Origin: an uncultured Flavobacteriales bacterium | GTDB taxonomy: Bacteria > Bacteroidota > Bacteroidia > Flavobacteriales_D > Parvicellaceae | Assembly (NCBI GenBank): GCA_943788755.1 | Contig: CALSRM010000003.1 | Location: 744,001 to 808,000 of the forward strand | Direction of reading: 5' to 3' | Length of the DNA: 64,000 nt | In this document: in pieces, positions 41,626 to 49,299 of the stretch | Position numbering within the stretch: the stretch's first letter is position 1 | Layout: each line of letters begins with the position of its first letter | Program-made: the position numbers and the translations under genes | The notes under the pieces: model-generated | Databases searched by the model: none | What the model was told of the DNA's origin: nothing | What the model saw: the letters and a program-made list of their open reading frames with translations, nothing else

Positions 41626-43419
41626 ATGAAAATCTTTTTATTTACGATTGCACTTTTATTAGGCTTCGGGCAGATGTTTGGTCAACTAATGATAGATGAA
41701 GTTGTCGTCATCCATCCATCTTGTTCCGATTCTTGCAATGGAGAAATAATAATTAATGCTTCAGGGGGTACTGGCCTAATTGAATATAGTGTTGATAATG
41801 GTGTAACTTTTCAGACTGATAACTACTTTACTGGTTTGTGTGGAGGAATGGTTGAGATATTTGTGCAGGATGAGCAAGAAAGCTTTCTAGACATGGTCGA
41901 TTTAGAAGCCTCTCCAATTTACGCGTCGTTTACAATTGATGATAGTATTTCCTGCCAAGGGGATACTGATGGGGTTGTAACCGTAAACGCTACTGGCGGA
42001 GCAGGTTCCTTTACCTATTTATGGGTTTCGGATCAAACAACGGATGTTACCAATTATTCTGGTCATGTTGGTTACAATGTGGTTGTGATTACAGATTTGA
42101 ATGGCTGTTTAGATTCTATGCAAGTTTATCTTGATGAACCAATGCTTTTAGAGGTTTCTGTGTCTTCAGTAAACACAGTCTGTACTAGCGAAATAGGGTC
42201 TACTGAAGCAATGGCTTTTGGAGGAACAGGTCCTTTGGTTTATTCTTGGTCAAGTGGTGGAAATGGTTTAACTGAAACAAACCTGGCAGAAGGAGATTAT
42301 ATTTTCACTGTTACAGATGCTAATGGCTGTATTGCTGAAGCAACGGCGAGTATTGAAATTGATCCAGGCACATTAGACGTTTCTGTACTTTCGGTAAACA
42401 CAACTTGCTCTAACGCAATAGGTTCCTCCGAAGCTTTTCCTATTGGAGGCACAATGCCGTTGGTTTATTCTTGGTCAAGTGGTGGAACTGGTTTAACTGA
42501 AACAAACCTAGCAGAAGGAGATTATGTTTTAACTGTTACAGATGCTAATGGTTGTATAGCCACAGCAACGGCTAACATTGGTATTGACGTACTTCCGCTG
42601 GAAGTATGTGTTGTTACCGTAGATTCAACATCAACTAAGAATGTGATTGTTTGGGAAAAACCTATAGCAAATGGGATCTCACATTTTAATATATATAGAG
42701 ATGTTGTTGGTACTTATACTTATGTGGACAGTGTCCCTTATGATTCTTTAAGTCAGTATGAAGATGTTACCGGTGGAGTAAATCCACAACTAACCCAATA
42801 TCGTTATAAGATTTCTGTGGTTGATAGTTGTGGTAATGAAAGTGACTTAAGTGCTTTCCACCAAACAATTCACTTGAATGCACCAAACTTAGTTGGTAAT
42901 ACAGCCGATTTAGTATGGCAAGCCTATGGAGGGTTTACAAGTAATTTTTACTATCGGATTTTAAGAGATTCAACGGGAACAAATGATTGGGAAGTGGTCG
43001 ATTCAGTATCGCTAACGACCTTAGTTTATACAGATATTGCGGTACCAAATACATCAAATATATCCTACTTAGTGCAAATTGCTACTCCTAACACTTGTGC
43101 GGCAACAAAAGCACAAGATCATAATTCTACACGTTCTAATAGGCATACTATTGCACCCCCCAACCCAAATACAATTAATGAATCATCACTGCTAAATGCT
43201 AGAGTTCATCCAAATCCAAGTAATGGGTTATTTACGATAATTGTTGAAGCTTCGAATTGGAACTATTCACTATTCGATATGAGTGGCAAGCTAATTTCAA
43301 CTGAAATGGTTTCTGAGACCAACAAAGAAATAGATATTCAGACCATAGAAACTGGGATCTATTTAATGAAAATAAGTTTAGACGATAGCTTCATATACAA
43401 GAAGATTATCAAGCAATAA
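41626..43419 (+). CDS. Shorter SprB-repeat surface protein with Fn3-like module, T9SS type A cargo
   Basis: The product is 597 aa with a signal peptide (MKIFLFTIALLLGFGQMFGQ). About four SprB-type repeats follow (HPSCSDSCNGEIIINASGGT, SCQGDTDGVVTVNATGG). Two of them are near-duplicates (PLVYSWSSGG(N/T)GLTETN, LAEGDY). The Fn3-like module then runs from EVCVVTVDSTSTKNVIVWE to CAATKAQDHNSTRSNR. After HTIAPP comes a type A sorting domain (ARVHPNPSNGLFTIIVEASN, ETGIYLMKISLDDSFIYKK). The last ~110 residues are clearly paralogous to the end of the preceding gene (37161-41579), including HTIAPP and NARxxPNPSNG. It is the last gene of the operon, 46 bp after its neighbour and 25 bp before a strong terminator. 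Confidence 0.9.
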   Translation: MKIFLFTIALLLGFGQMFGQLMIDEVVVIHPSCSDSCNGEIIINASGGTGLIEYSVDNGVTFQTDNYFTGLCGGMVEIFVQDEQESFLDMVDLEASPIYASFTIDDSISCQGDTDGVVTVNATGGAGSFTYLWVSDQTTDVTNYSGHVGYNVVVITDLNGCLDSMQVYLDEPMLLEVSVSSVNTVCTSEIGSTEAMAFGGTGPLVYSWSSGGNGLTETNLAEGDYIFTVTDANGCIAEATASIEIDPGTLDVSVLSVNTTCSNAIGSSEAFPIGGTMPLVYSWSSGGTGLTETNLAEGDYVLTVTDANGCIATATANIGIDVLPLEVCVVTVDSTSTKNVIVWEKPIANGISHFNIYRDVVGTYTYVDSVPYDSLSQYEDVTGGVNPQLTQYRYKISVVDSCGNESDLSAFHQTIHLNAPNLVGNTADLVWQAYGGFTSNFYYRILRDSTGTNDWEVVDSVSLTTLVYTDIAVPNTSNISYLVQIATPNTCAATKAQDHNSTRSNRHTIAPPNPNTINESSLLNARVHPNPSNGLFTIIVEASNWNYSLFDMSGKLISTEMVSETNKEIDIQTIETGIYLMKISLDDSFIYKKIIKQ

Positions 43420-43443
43420 ATTAATTCAAACATATTTAGTAGT

Positions 43444-43476
43444 TAAAAGCCTTTTGATTTTATCAAAAGGCTTTTA
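43444..43476 (+). terminator. Rho-independent terminator of the secreted-protein operon
   Basis: A perfect 14-bp inverted repeat (taaaagccttttga / tcaaaaggctttta) with a 5-nt loop lies 25 bp after the last adhesin stop. The 3' arm ends in TTTT. The A/T-symmetric stem would also stop transcription arriving from the right. Confidence 0.85.
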
Positions 43477-43482
43477 CATTTG
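43454..43482 (+). promoter_or_regulatory. Candidate promoter TTG-N18-TACATTTG overlapping the terminator
   Basis: TTG at 43454-43456 and the exact -7 match TACATTTG at 43475-43482 are 18 bp apart, close to the Bacteroidota spacing. The -33 box lies inside the terminator stem. Transcription would begin near 43488, so the TTG at 43480 cannot be the start codon of the next gene; GTG at 43507 fits. Confidence 0.5.
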
Positions 43483-43506
43483 AGGAAACTTCTAAATTAT
43501 TCTATT

Positions 43507-43755
43507 GTGTTAAAGAACATTGTATTATCAGTTAGTATTATTGTAGCTCTTGGGTTTCAATCATGCAGTGAGCCAACGCACCCAGATTCAGAAAGACTAT
43601 GTAATTGCTATACGCAAGTATATCGAGCTGATGAAGATAAAGTTGATGCTATTGCAGACTCTTGTAATGCAATTTATAGTGATATTATTAAATCATTGGA
43701 AAATAACGCTGAAGAAAAGGCAAATTTTGATAAAGCATACGCTGCTTGTCAATAA
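43507..43755 (+). CDS. Small putative lipoprotein of unknown function
   Basis: From GTG 43507 the product is 82 aa with a lipoprotein signal (MLKNIVLSVSIIVALGFQSC, Cys20 as the lipidated residue). A Cys-containing helical segment follows (RLCNCYTQVY, IADSCNAIYSDI, KAYAACQ). Four further cysteines suggest disulfides. A longer form from TTG 43480 (91 aa) is possible, but that codon lies in a likely -7 box. I do not recognise the family. The gene is 14 bp before the aldehyde dehydrogenase and could share its transcript. Confidence 0.6.
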   Translation: MLKNIVLSVSIIVALGFQSCSEPTHPDSERLCNCYTQVYRADEDKVDAIADSCNAIYSDIIKSLENNAEEKANFDKAYAACQ

Positions 43756-43769
43756 GTAACTACCGTATT

Positions 43770-45212
43770 ATGGAAAAAATTCTCAATTATATCAACGGCG
43801 AATTGGTTGAGCCAATTAATGGCTCTTACTTGGATAATTACAATCCATCAATTGGAAAAGTATATAGTCAAATTCCTGATTCCAATGAAAAGGATGTTGA
43901 TATGGCTTATTTTGCTGCAAATGAAGCTTTTTTGGGGTGGAGTAACACACCAAAAGAAGAACGATCAAAAATAATGATGCGCATTTCTGATTTGATTGAA
44001 GAGAATTTAGTGGAATTAGCAAAAGCGGAGTCTATTGATAATGGAAAGCCGGTTAAATTAGCAACACAGGTTGATATTCCACGTGCTGCAAGTAACATGC
44101 GCTTTTTTGCAACAGCTATTTTACACTATGCATCCGAAAGCCACGATATGGACGGTGAAGCAATTAACTATACGTTGCGTAAACCAATCGGAGTGGTTGG
44201 GTGTATTTCACCATGGAACTTACCATTATATTTATTTACTTGGAAAATTGCTCCAGCATTGGCTTCAGGAAATTGCGTAATTGCAAAACCTTCTGAAGTA
44301 ACTCCTATGACAGCTTATTTGTTTTCTAAGTTATGTATTGAAGCAGGATTACCGAAAGGAGTACTAAACATTATTCATGGAATGGGACCAAGCGTAGGCT
44401 CCCCAATAACCACGCGCCCTGGTATTAAAGCTATCTCTTTTACTGGAGGTACAGCTACAGGAAAAGCTATTGCTAAAGTTGCTGCACCCATGTTTAAAAA
44501 ATTGAGTTTGGAGTTAGGAGGTAAAAATCCAAACATCATTTTTGCAGATTGCGATTTCGATAAAGCATTGAAAACAACAATGCTTTCTTCTTTTGCTAAT
44601 CAAGGACAGATTTGTTTATGTGGCTCTCGGATTTTTGTGGAAAGACCTATTTATGAAAAATTTAGAGACGCCTTTGCAGCGAAAACAAAGAAATTAAAAG
44701 TAGGGAACCCTAGCGATGCAGACACCAATCTTGGTGCAATTGTATCTAAAGCTCACTTGGAAAAGGTTTTGTCTTATGTTGATTTAGCCCAAGAAGAAGG
44801 TGGAACTGTCCTAGCTGGCGGAAATAAAGTCCAACTAGAAGGAGAACTTTCTGAAGGATATTTTATGGAGCCAACTATTATTGAAGGATTAGCATTTGAT
44901 TGTCGTACAAATCAAGAAGAAATTTTTGGGCCTGTAGTTACAATTATGCCTTTTGATACAGAAGAAGAAGTTGTAGTTATGGCAAACAGCACCGAATATG
45001 GTCTAGCAGCAACTGTATGGACACAAGATGTTGGCAAAGCCACAAGGTTAGGCGCTTGTCTTGCTTCAGGAATTGTTTGGGTCAATTGTTGGTTGGTTCG
45101 AGATCTAAGAACACCTTTTGGAGGAGTAAAAAACTCTGGTGTTGGTCGTGAAGGTGGCTTTAATGCGTTGAACTTTTTTACCGAACAAACAAACGTTTGT
45201 ATTAAGCTGTAA
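43770..45212 (+). CDS. Aldehyde dehydrogenase, 2-aminomuconate/2-hydroxymuconate semialdehyde type
   Basis: This 480-aa NAD(P)-dependent aldehyde dehydrogenase has catalytic Cys282 in the FANQGQIC motif, general base Glu248 (LSLELGGKNP), SPWN (Asn150) and the cofactor loop FTGGTATGKAI. The C-terminal WVNCWLVRDLRTPFGGVKNS is the signature of the ALDH8 / 2-aminomuconic-6-semialdehyde and 2-hydroxymuconic semialdehyde group. In that group, arginines (here the candidate R111 and those in VRDLRTP) bind the substrate carboxylate. The reaction would be 2-aminomuconate semialdehyde to 2-aminomuconate in 3-hydroxyanthranilate catabolism. The RidA-type deaminase 1.8 kb downstream would take the next step, which favours the amino over the hydroxy substrate. 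The ATG at 43770 is chosen; an in-frame ATG at 43746 overlaps the previous gene. Confidence 0.88.
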   Translation: MEKILNYINGELVEPINGSYLDNYNPSIGKVYSQIPDSNEKDVDMAYFAANEAFLGWSNTPKEERSKIMMRISDLIEENLVELAKAESIDNGKPVKLATQVDIPRAASNMRFFATAILHYASESHDMDGEAINYTLRKPIGVVGCISPWNLPLYLFTWKIAPALASGNCVIAKPSEVTPMTAYLFSKLCIEAGLPKGVLNIIHGMGPSVGSPITTRPGIKAISFTGGTATGKAIAKVAAPMFKKLSLELGGKNPNIIFADCDFDKALKTTMLSSFANQGQICLCGSRIFVERPIYEKFRDAFAAKTKKLKVGNPSDADTNLGAIVSKAHLEKVLSYVDLAQEEGGTVLAGGNKVQLEGELSEGYFMEPTIIEGLAFDCRTNQEEIFGPVVTIMPFDTEEEVVVMANSTEYGLAATVWTQDVGKATRLGACLASGIVWVNCWLVRDLRTPFGGVKNSGVGREGGFNALNFFTEQTNVCIKL

Positions 45213-45312
45213 ATAATATATTATACATTTCTCCGTTATAAACGGACTCACCATTCAAATATTTGTGTTAATAACTTAAAAGGACAAGGTCAGTGGACAT
45301 CTACTATCCTGG

Positions 45313-45320
45313 TATTTTTG
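45313..45320 (+). promoter_or_regulatory. Candidate -7 promoter element TATTTTTG
   Basis: This exact TAnnTTTG match ends 6 bp before the ATG at 45327, predicting a leaderless or nearly leaderless message for the OmpA gene. The TTG within it (45318) is therefore unlikely to be the start codon. No -33 TTG is seen at the right spacing. Upstream, a 6-bp hairpin at 45232-45246 lacks a T tract. Confidence 0.4.
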
Positions 45321-45326
45321 TATAAA

Positions 45327-47042
45327 ATGATACGATTAATTATTATATTTTTTTGGCTGATTAGTTTTTCTAACCTGTATGCGGGTCAAAACGTATATAA
45401 TCCAGATTCTACCTTTTATGATTCTTTATACACCTATGAAGAACTAGCAAAAATCGACTTTCCTGAAATTTGTCCTGAAATTACCTTGGAAGAGGAATTG
45501 TATAACCCAACCTTTTTATTAGAAAGTGATTATTACGTGGGTCGATATAAAGAACCCGATTTAATGTACAAAGTGATTGATAATTTTGGTAATGGTTTTG
45601 ATAGTTTATATGGTACGCGAAATATGAGGACCGTTCTTCACGGCGTCGCATATAGAGGTGGAGCAAATAACTATTACCACAAAACAGATAAGCGCAACAA
45701 TCACAACCCTCTACCTGATGATGGAATTGCCAACCTATGTAAAGAAGGCTTTTCTCATTCTATTTATTTGTATAAGCAAAATTGGGACAGTGCCCCGGAA
45801 TATGAAACGTGTGATTGTGTTAACGAGGCTCAAAATGAAATGGAGTATTCTCAGTATGATTACTACGATAAAGAGCACATTAAGGAAATGCTCGGGTTAA
45901 TTTATAAAAGTGCTGTAGATCCAAATATAGGGCCTGTATATTTGCATTGTTGGAACGGTTGGCATGCTTCCGGTTTTATCTCTGCAGTAATTTTAAAACA
46001 GTTTTGTGGGTTTTCTGATTTAGACGCTACAGCTTATTGGGATTTAGGAACAGATGGCGCAAATACAAGTCCTCGATATAATTCGATTCGACAAAAAATA
46101 ATGGATTTCGAACCTTATTCGGAATTCTTACTTGAAGATTCCCTGGGCAACAAAATCTGTGCCCCTATGCCTGAGTTTATCGATAGTTCTATGCTTCATA
46201 TTAGCATTGAACATCTTGTTATCGTTCCAGAAGCAATCCCTCTAAATACAATATTGATTCTTACGCATGTTATATTTGATCCAGGAAAAACAACTTTTCC
46301 TTCCGCAAATACTAATGAAGATTTGATAAATTTAGTTGCTGCAATGCAAAAGAGCCCTGATTTAAAAATTCAAATAAGTGGGCATACTGACCGCTCTGGA
46401 AATGAGCAAACGAATAAAAAGCTTTCAAAAAGTAGGGCTAAATTTGTATATGACCACCTTATAGCCAAAGGGATATCAGTAGATAGAATCTCTCATGTTG
46501 GTTATGGGTCTTCCAAGCCAGCCTATTCTAACAGAACAAAAGATGGTAGAGCATCAAATAGAAGAATAGAAGTAAAGATTCTTTCTAAAAAAGCAGAATC
46601 AATGGATAACCTTGTAGATGAAACACCAGTTCTGGTGGAAGATTCGTTTGAAAGGCATACTAATTCATCATTAATTGACTTTGAGAAAAAAGAAATCGGG
46701 GAAGCTCTTATTTTGAAACATATATTATTTGAGCCCAACATGACTGAACTAACAGCAACTTCTATATTTCAAGCGGATACTTTAGTCGATATACTTAAAG
46801 GAAATCCGGAATTATCTATAGAAGTTTTTGGATATACTGATAAGTCTGGGATAGAAGATAAAAACATTGTGCTCTCTACAAACAGGGCAAAAGCACTGCA
46901 CGATTATCTGATTGAAAAAGGGATTGATGCCGATAGACTTTATTATTCAGGATGCGGTTCAGGTAATCCAATAGCATCCAATAAATATAGATGGGGGAGA
47001 GATATTAACCGCCGAATTGAAGTTGTAATTATCAAAAAGTAA
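45327..47042 (+). CDS. Exported protein with degenerate tyrosine-phosphatase-like domain and tandem OmpA domains
   Basis: The product is 571 aa with a signal peptide (MIRLIIIFFWLISFSNLYAG). Residues ~75-265 resemble a dual-specificity/tyrosine phosphatase fold. They have the P-loop-like YLHCWNGWHASG (Cys208) and a preceding DDGIANL segment. The arginine expected six residues after the cysteine in HCx5R is Ala214, so classical catalysis is doubtful. Two OmpA C-terminal domains follow, at about 312-420 (SGHTDRSGNE, NRTKDGRASNRRIEV) and about 460-571 (FGYTDKSGIE, NKYRWGRDINRRIEV). Such domains bind peptidoglycan, so the protein is probably anchored in the periplasm. The gene sits 4 bp before the RidA gene, which suggests an operon, though no functional link is obvious. 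Confidence 0.85.
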   Translation: MIRLIIIFFWLISFSNLYAGQNVYNPDSTFYDSLYTYEELAKIDFPEICPEITLEEELYNPTFLLESDYYVGRYKEPDLMYKVIDNFGNGFDSLYGTRNMRTVLHGVAYRGGANNYYHKTDKRNNHNPLPDDGIANLCKEGFSHSIYLYKQNWDSAPEYETCDCVNEAQNEMEYSQYDYYDKEHIKEMLGLIYKSAVDPNIGPVYLHCWNGWHASGFISAVILKQFCGFSDLDATAYWDLGTDGANTSPRYNSIRQKIMDFEPYSEFLLEDSLGNKICAPMPEFIDSSMLHISIEHLVIVPEAIPLNTILILTHVIFDPGKTTFPSANTNEDLINLVAAMQKSPDLKIQISGHTDRSGNEQTNKKLSKSRAKFVYDHLIAKGISVDRISHVGYGSSKPAYSNRTKDGRASNRRIEVKILSKKAESMDNLVDETPVLVEDSFERHTNSSLIDFEKKEIGEALILKHILFEPNMTELTATSIFQADTLVDILKGNPELSIEVFGYTDKSGIEDKNIVLSTNRAKALHDYLIEKGIDADRLYYSGCGSGNPIASNKYRWGRDINRRIEVVIIKK

Positions 47043-47045
47043 AAC

Positions 47046-47477
47046 ATGGAAAACGACAGAATAAATTCACAAAAAGCACCGAAACCAATGGGATTGTATC
47101 CACATGCTAGAAAGGTAGGTAATTTGTTGTTTTTGTCTGGAGTAGGTCCGAGAGCTGCAGGTTCTGGTAGTGAAGAGGCAAATATTCCAGGGTTAATGTT
47201 TGATAAAAATGGAAATTATGAGACTTTCGATTTTGAAGCGCAATGTAGGTCTGTGTTTGAGAATGTAAAACTAATACTAGAAGAGTCCGGTTCTAGATGG
47301 GAAAATTTGATTGACGTAACTACTTTTCTTGTAGACATGAAAAGAGACTTTAAAACGTATAACAGAGTATATGCGGAGTACTTTAAAGACAATCAACCTT
47401 GTAGGACTACTATAGAAATAAACGCCTTACCGTCGCCTATAGCCATTGAGTTGAAGTGTATCGCTACAATTGATTAA
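47046..47477 (+). CDS. RidA-family protein, probable 2-aminomuconate deaminase
   Basis: The 143-aa protein has the YjgF/YER057c/UK114 (RidA) fold. The opening PKPMGLYPHARKVGNLLFLS followed by GVGPR is closer to bacterial 2-aminomuconate deaminases (AmnD/NbaF type) than to housekeeping RidA. The C-terminal PCRTTIEINALPSPIAIELK carries the conserved Arg and Glu of the family's active-site cleft. The expected reaction is hydrolytic deamination of 2-aminomuconate to 4-oxalocrotonate, directly after the aldehyde dehydrogenase encoded upstream. The pairing supports the assignment. The other pathway genes (3-hydroxyanthranilate dioxygenase, decarboxylase) are not in the window. Its end overlaps the convergent gene by 14 bp. 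Confidence 0.85.
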   Translation: MENDRINSQKAPKPMGLYPHARKVGNLLFLSGVGPRAAGSGSEEANIPGLMFDKNGNYETFDFEAQCRSVFENVKLILEESGSRWENLIDVTTFLVDMKRDFKTYNRVYAEYFKDNQPCRTTIEINALPSPIAIELKCIATID

Positions 47478-47877
47478 AGCCATCGAACTCCCCTTTTACT
47501 TTCGGTCCTTTACTCTTACTTTTTTTAATCTTTAGAACAACCGCATATGTCCCTATACGACTTTGCATTTCTGCATCACCTTTGCAGATATCCCATTCCC
47601 CTTCTTTTAATTCATAGGTAACAGTTAAGCCTTTGTCAATGTATTTCTTCATCTTTTTCAAAGACGCTTTGCTCTCACAAAATTTGATGTAATAATCCTG
47701 AATGGAACACCTAAGATATAGTTCTTTAAAGTCTGATAGCTTACCTCCTTTATTTACAAATGCTTTCTCAACTACTTGACAACCTGCAGTAATAATTTTA
47801 GGTTCTTGTGGAAGCATCTGTTGTGAAAACACATGGATGGATGGAATAATAAAAATGAAGAGAAATATGTTTTTCAT
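47464..47877 (-). CDS. Small secreted/periplasmic protein of unknown function
   Basis: The product is 137 aa with a clear signal peptide (MKNIFLFIFIIPSIHVFSQQ). The mature part contains several charged segments (GCQVVEKAFVNKGG, LRCSIQDYYIKFCESKAS, YELKEGEWDICKGDAEMQSR) and four cysteines. I do not recognise a family. The gene converges on the RidA gene with a 14-bp overlap. A hairpin terminator separates it from the upstream UspA gene on the same strand, so it probably has its own promoter. It is likely a real gene because signal peptide and codon use are coherent, but it is hypothetical. Confidence 0.7.
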   Translation of the reverse strand: MKNIFLFIFIIPSIHVFSQQMLPQEPKIITAGCQVVEKAFVNKGGKLSDFKELYLRCSIQDYYIKFCESKASLKKMKKYIDKGLTVTYELKEGEWDICKGDAEMQSRIGTYAVVLKIKKSKSKGPKVKGEFDGFNQL

Positions 47878-47913
47878 TGGAATAGCACCAGTAGTAGCAA
47901 AGTAAAGGTAAAA

Positions 47914-47944
47914 AAAAGCCCGTGATTTTAAATCACGGGCTTTT
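47914..47944 (-). terminator. Rho-independent terminator after the UspA gene
   Basis: A perfect 14-bp inverted repeat (aaaagcccgtgatt / aatcacgggctttt) with a 3-nt loop is followed, on the minus strand, by a T run. It lies 18 bp beyond the uspA stop. The GC-rich stem with flanking A and T runs is a classic intrinsic terminator. Confidence 0.88.
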
Positions 47945-47962
47945 GTATTAATATTGTTCTTT

Positions 47963-48793
47963 CTATCTTGAGAATACAGATCCTCCAGAACTAGAAACTA
48001 CTCTAGGATTAACACATAAAACAGGAATTTGTGCTTCATTAGTGATGATTGATTGCTCATAACTACTTCCAAACATTCCCATTAATGAGTTCTTTTGCAG
48101 GTTCATTATAGAAATTAAATCAATCTCTAAGTCTTGTGCTGCAGAAACCATATTTTTAACAAAGTTTCCTTTTTCAGAAACATGAGTTGCGCTTTTAATT
48201 CCTTTTTTAGCAAGGTATTTTTTGGCCCAAGCAATATTTCCATTCAGTTTATGTAGCAAAAACTCATCCGTTTCTTTAGGCGTAAATATGTGTACTTCGG
48301 AGCCAAAATACTTAGCCATATCAGCAACGATTTCTAATTTCTGTTTTGTTTCATTATGCAAATCTAATGGAATCATTATCTTGTCATAACCACCTACATG
48401 CATCAGGTCATTTTGTACAATAACAAAAGGTACAGAAGAATTTGTAACAACCTTTAGTGCGTGACTTCCAGCAACTTTTTGCCATCCACTAGCCCCATGC
48501 GTTCCCATGATAATCATAGAAGCATTTATTTCAGCCGCAGCATCACCTATATCGTTAAATATATTTCCAATACGGATCATTGTTTTTACAGAAACACTAC
48601 CCTCCATTTCATTCGCAAGGAGTTGTTCTTCGGCTAATTTAGCTTTCGCAGGTTCTACCTCTTCTTTATTTTCCACTACATGAAGTAATATAACTTCCCC
48701 GTTGATTGTGTTTGCTAGTTCTACAGCATGGTTAATTGCTGTGTGAGCTTCTTTAGTAAAGTCCGTTGGAACCAAAATTGATTTTAAACTCAT
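47963..48793 (-). CDS. Universal stress protein with two UspA domains
   Basis: The 276-aa cytoplasmic protein holds two UspA-type Rossmann-like domains. Domain 1 runs from SILVPTDFTKEAHTAINHAV to MGTHGASGWQKVAGSHALKV, with the G-x2-G-x9-G(S) nucleotide-binding pattern, and ends in VPFVIVQ. Domain 2 runs from YDKIMIPLDLHNETKQKLE to SLMGMFGSSYEQSIITNEAQ and IPVLCV. Tandem Usp proteins of this size are common in Bacteroidota and bind ATP or other ligands in stress responses. The exact role is unknown. It is the last gene on this minus-strand run, 134 bp after the membrane-protein gene, and is closed by a strong terminator. Confidence 0.92.
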   Translation of the reverse strand: MSLKSILVPTDFTKEAHTAINHAVELANTINGEVILLHVVENKEEVEPAKAKLAEEQLLANEMEGSVSVKTMIRIGNIFNDIGDAAAEINASMIIMGTHGASGWQKVAGSHALKVVTNSSVPFVIVQNDLMHVGGYDKIMIPLDLHNETKQKLEIVADMAKYFGSEVHIFTPKETDEFLLHKLNGNIAWAKKYLAKKGIKSATHVSEKGNFVKNMVSAAQDLEIDLISIMNLQKNSLMGMFGSSYEQSIITNEAQIPVLCVNPRVVSSSGGSVFSR

Positions 48794-48927
48794 GGTTATT
48801 CTTTTTAATTAAATATTCTAAATCTATATTGTAATATTAGTAAATCTTATTCACTTGGCAAAAGTAAGTTCTATTTCTGTATTTAACAGCTATTTATGTC
48901 AGAATATATAAAAGCTATTACGGAGAG

Positions 48928-49290
48928 TTATTTTAACTCTTTAATTGCCATAAAAACTTCATATATAAGATAGAGGAAGAATACTCCAAAGAAGTTGAGT
49001 ATTATCTCGTTCTTGTCTAAACTAGAGTTTTGTTTTATCACAAAAATAAAGACAATTGATGAAAGCATTTTAAAAACGGTAATCGTTAGAAACGTCATTC
49101 CAACTTTTTTAGGGTCTATTGATTTCACTTTACGCATAGCCAAGTTTCCCACGAATAAAAAGAAGAATAAAAAAGCATGTGTGCCCAAGATAAAACTTAA
49201 GCTTTGGTCTTTAAGAAAGAAAAATATAAGAGCTAAATGCAGTCCAAAAAGGATTAGTGCAAATGAAAACAGGGGAATCAATTTTTTCAT
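48928..49290 (-). CDS. Four-helix membrane protein of the atpI-adjacent DUF6168-like type
   Basis: The product is 120 aa with four predicted TM helices: LIPLFSFALILFGLHLALIF, FILGTHAFLFFFLFVGNLAM, MTFLTITVFKMLSSIVFIFV and IILNFFGVFFLYLIYEVFMA. In Bacteroidota a protein of this size usually lies between the AtpZ/AtpI protein and atpB. The family name is from memory of that context, not from a diagnostic motif. It starts 9 bp after the AtpZ gene. The expected F0F1 ATP synthase genes do not follow; a uspA gene does. Confidence 0.7.
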   Translation of the reverse strand: MKKLIPLFSFALILFGLHLALIFFFLKDQSLSFILGTHAFLFFFLFVGNLAMRKVKSIDPKKVGMTFLTITVFKMLSSIVFIFVIKQNSSLDKNEIILNFFGVFFLYLIYEVFMAIKELK

Positions 49291-49299
49291 AGTGCAAAA

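Noticed and set aside
45232-45246. Hairpin tccgtt-ata-aacgga as a terminator after the aldehyde dehydrogenase
   Set aside because: The stem is only 6 bp and no T tract follows.
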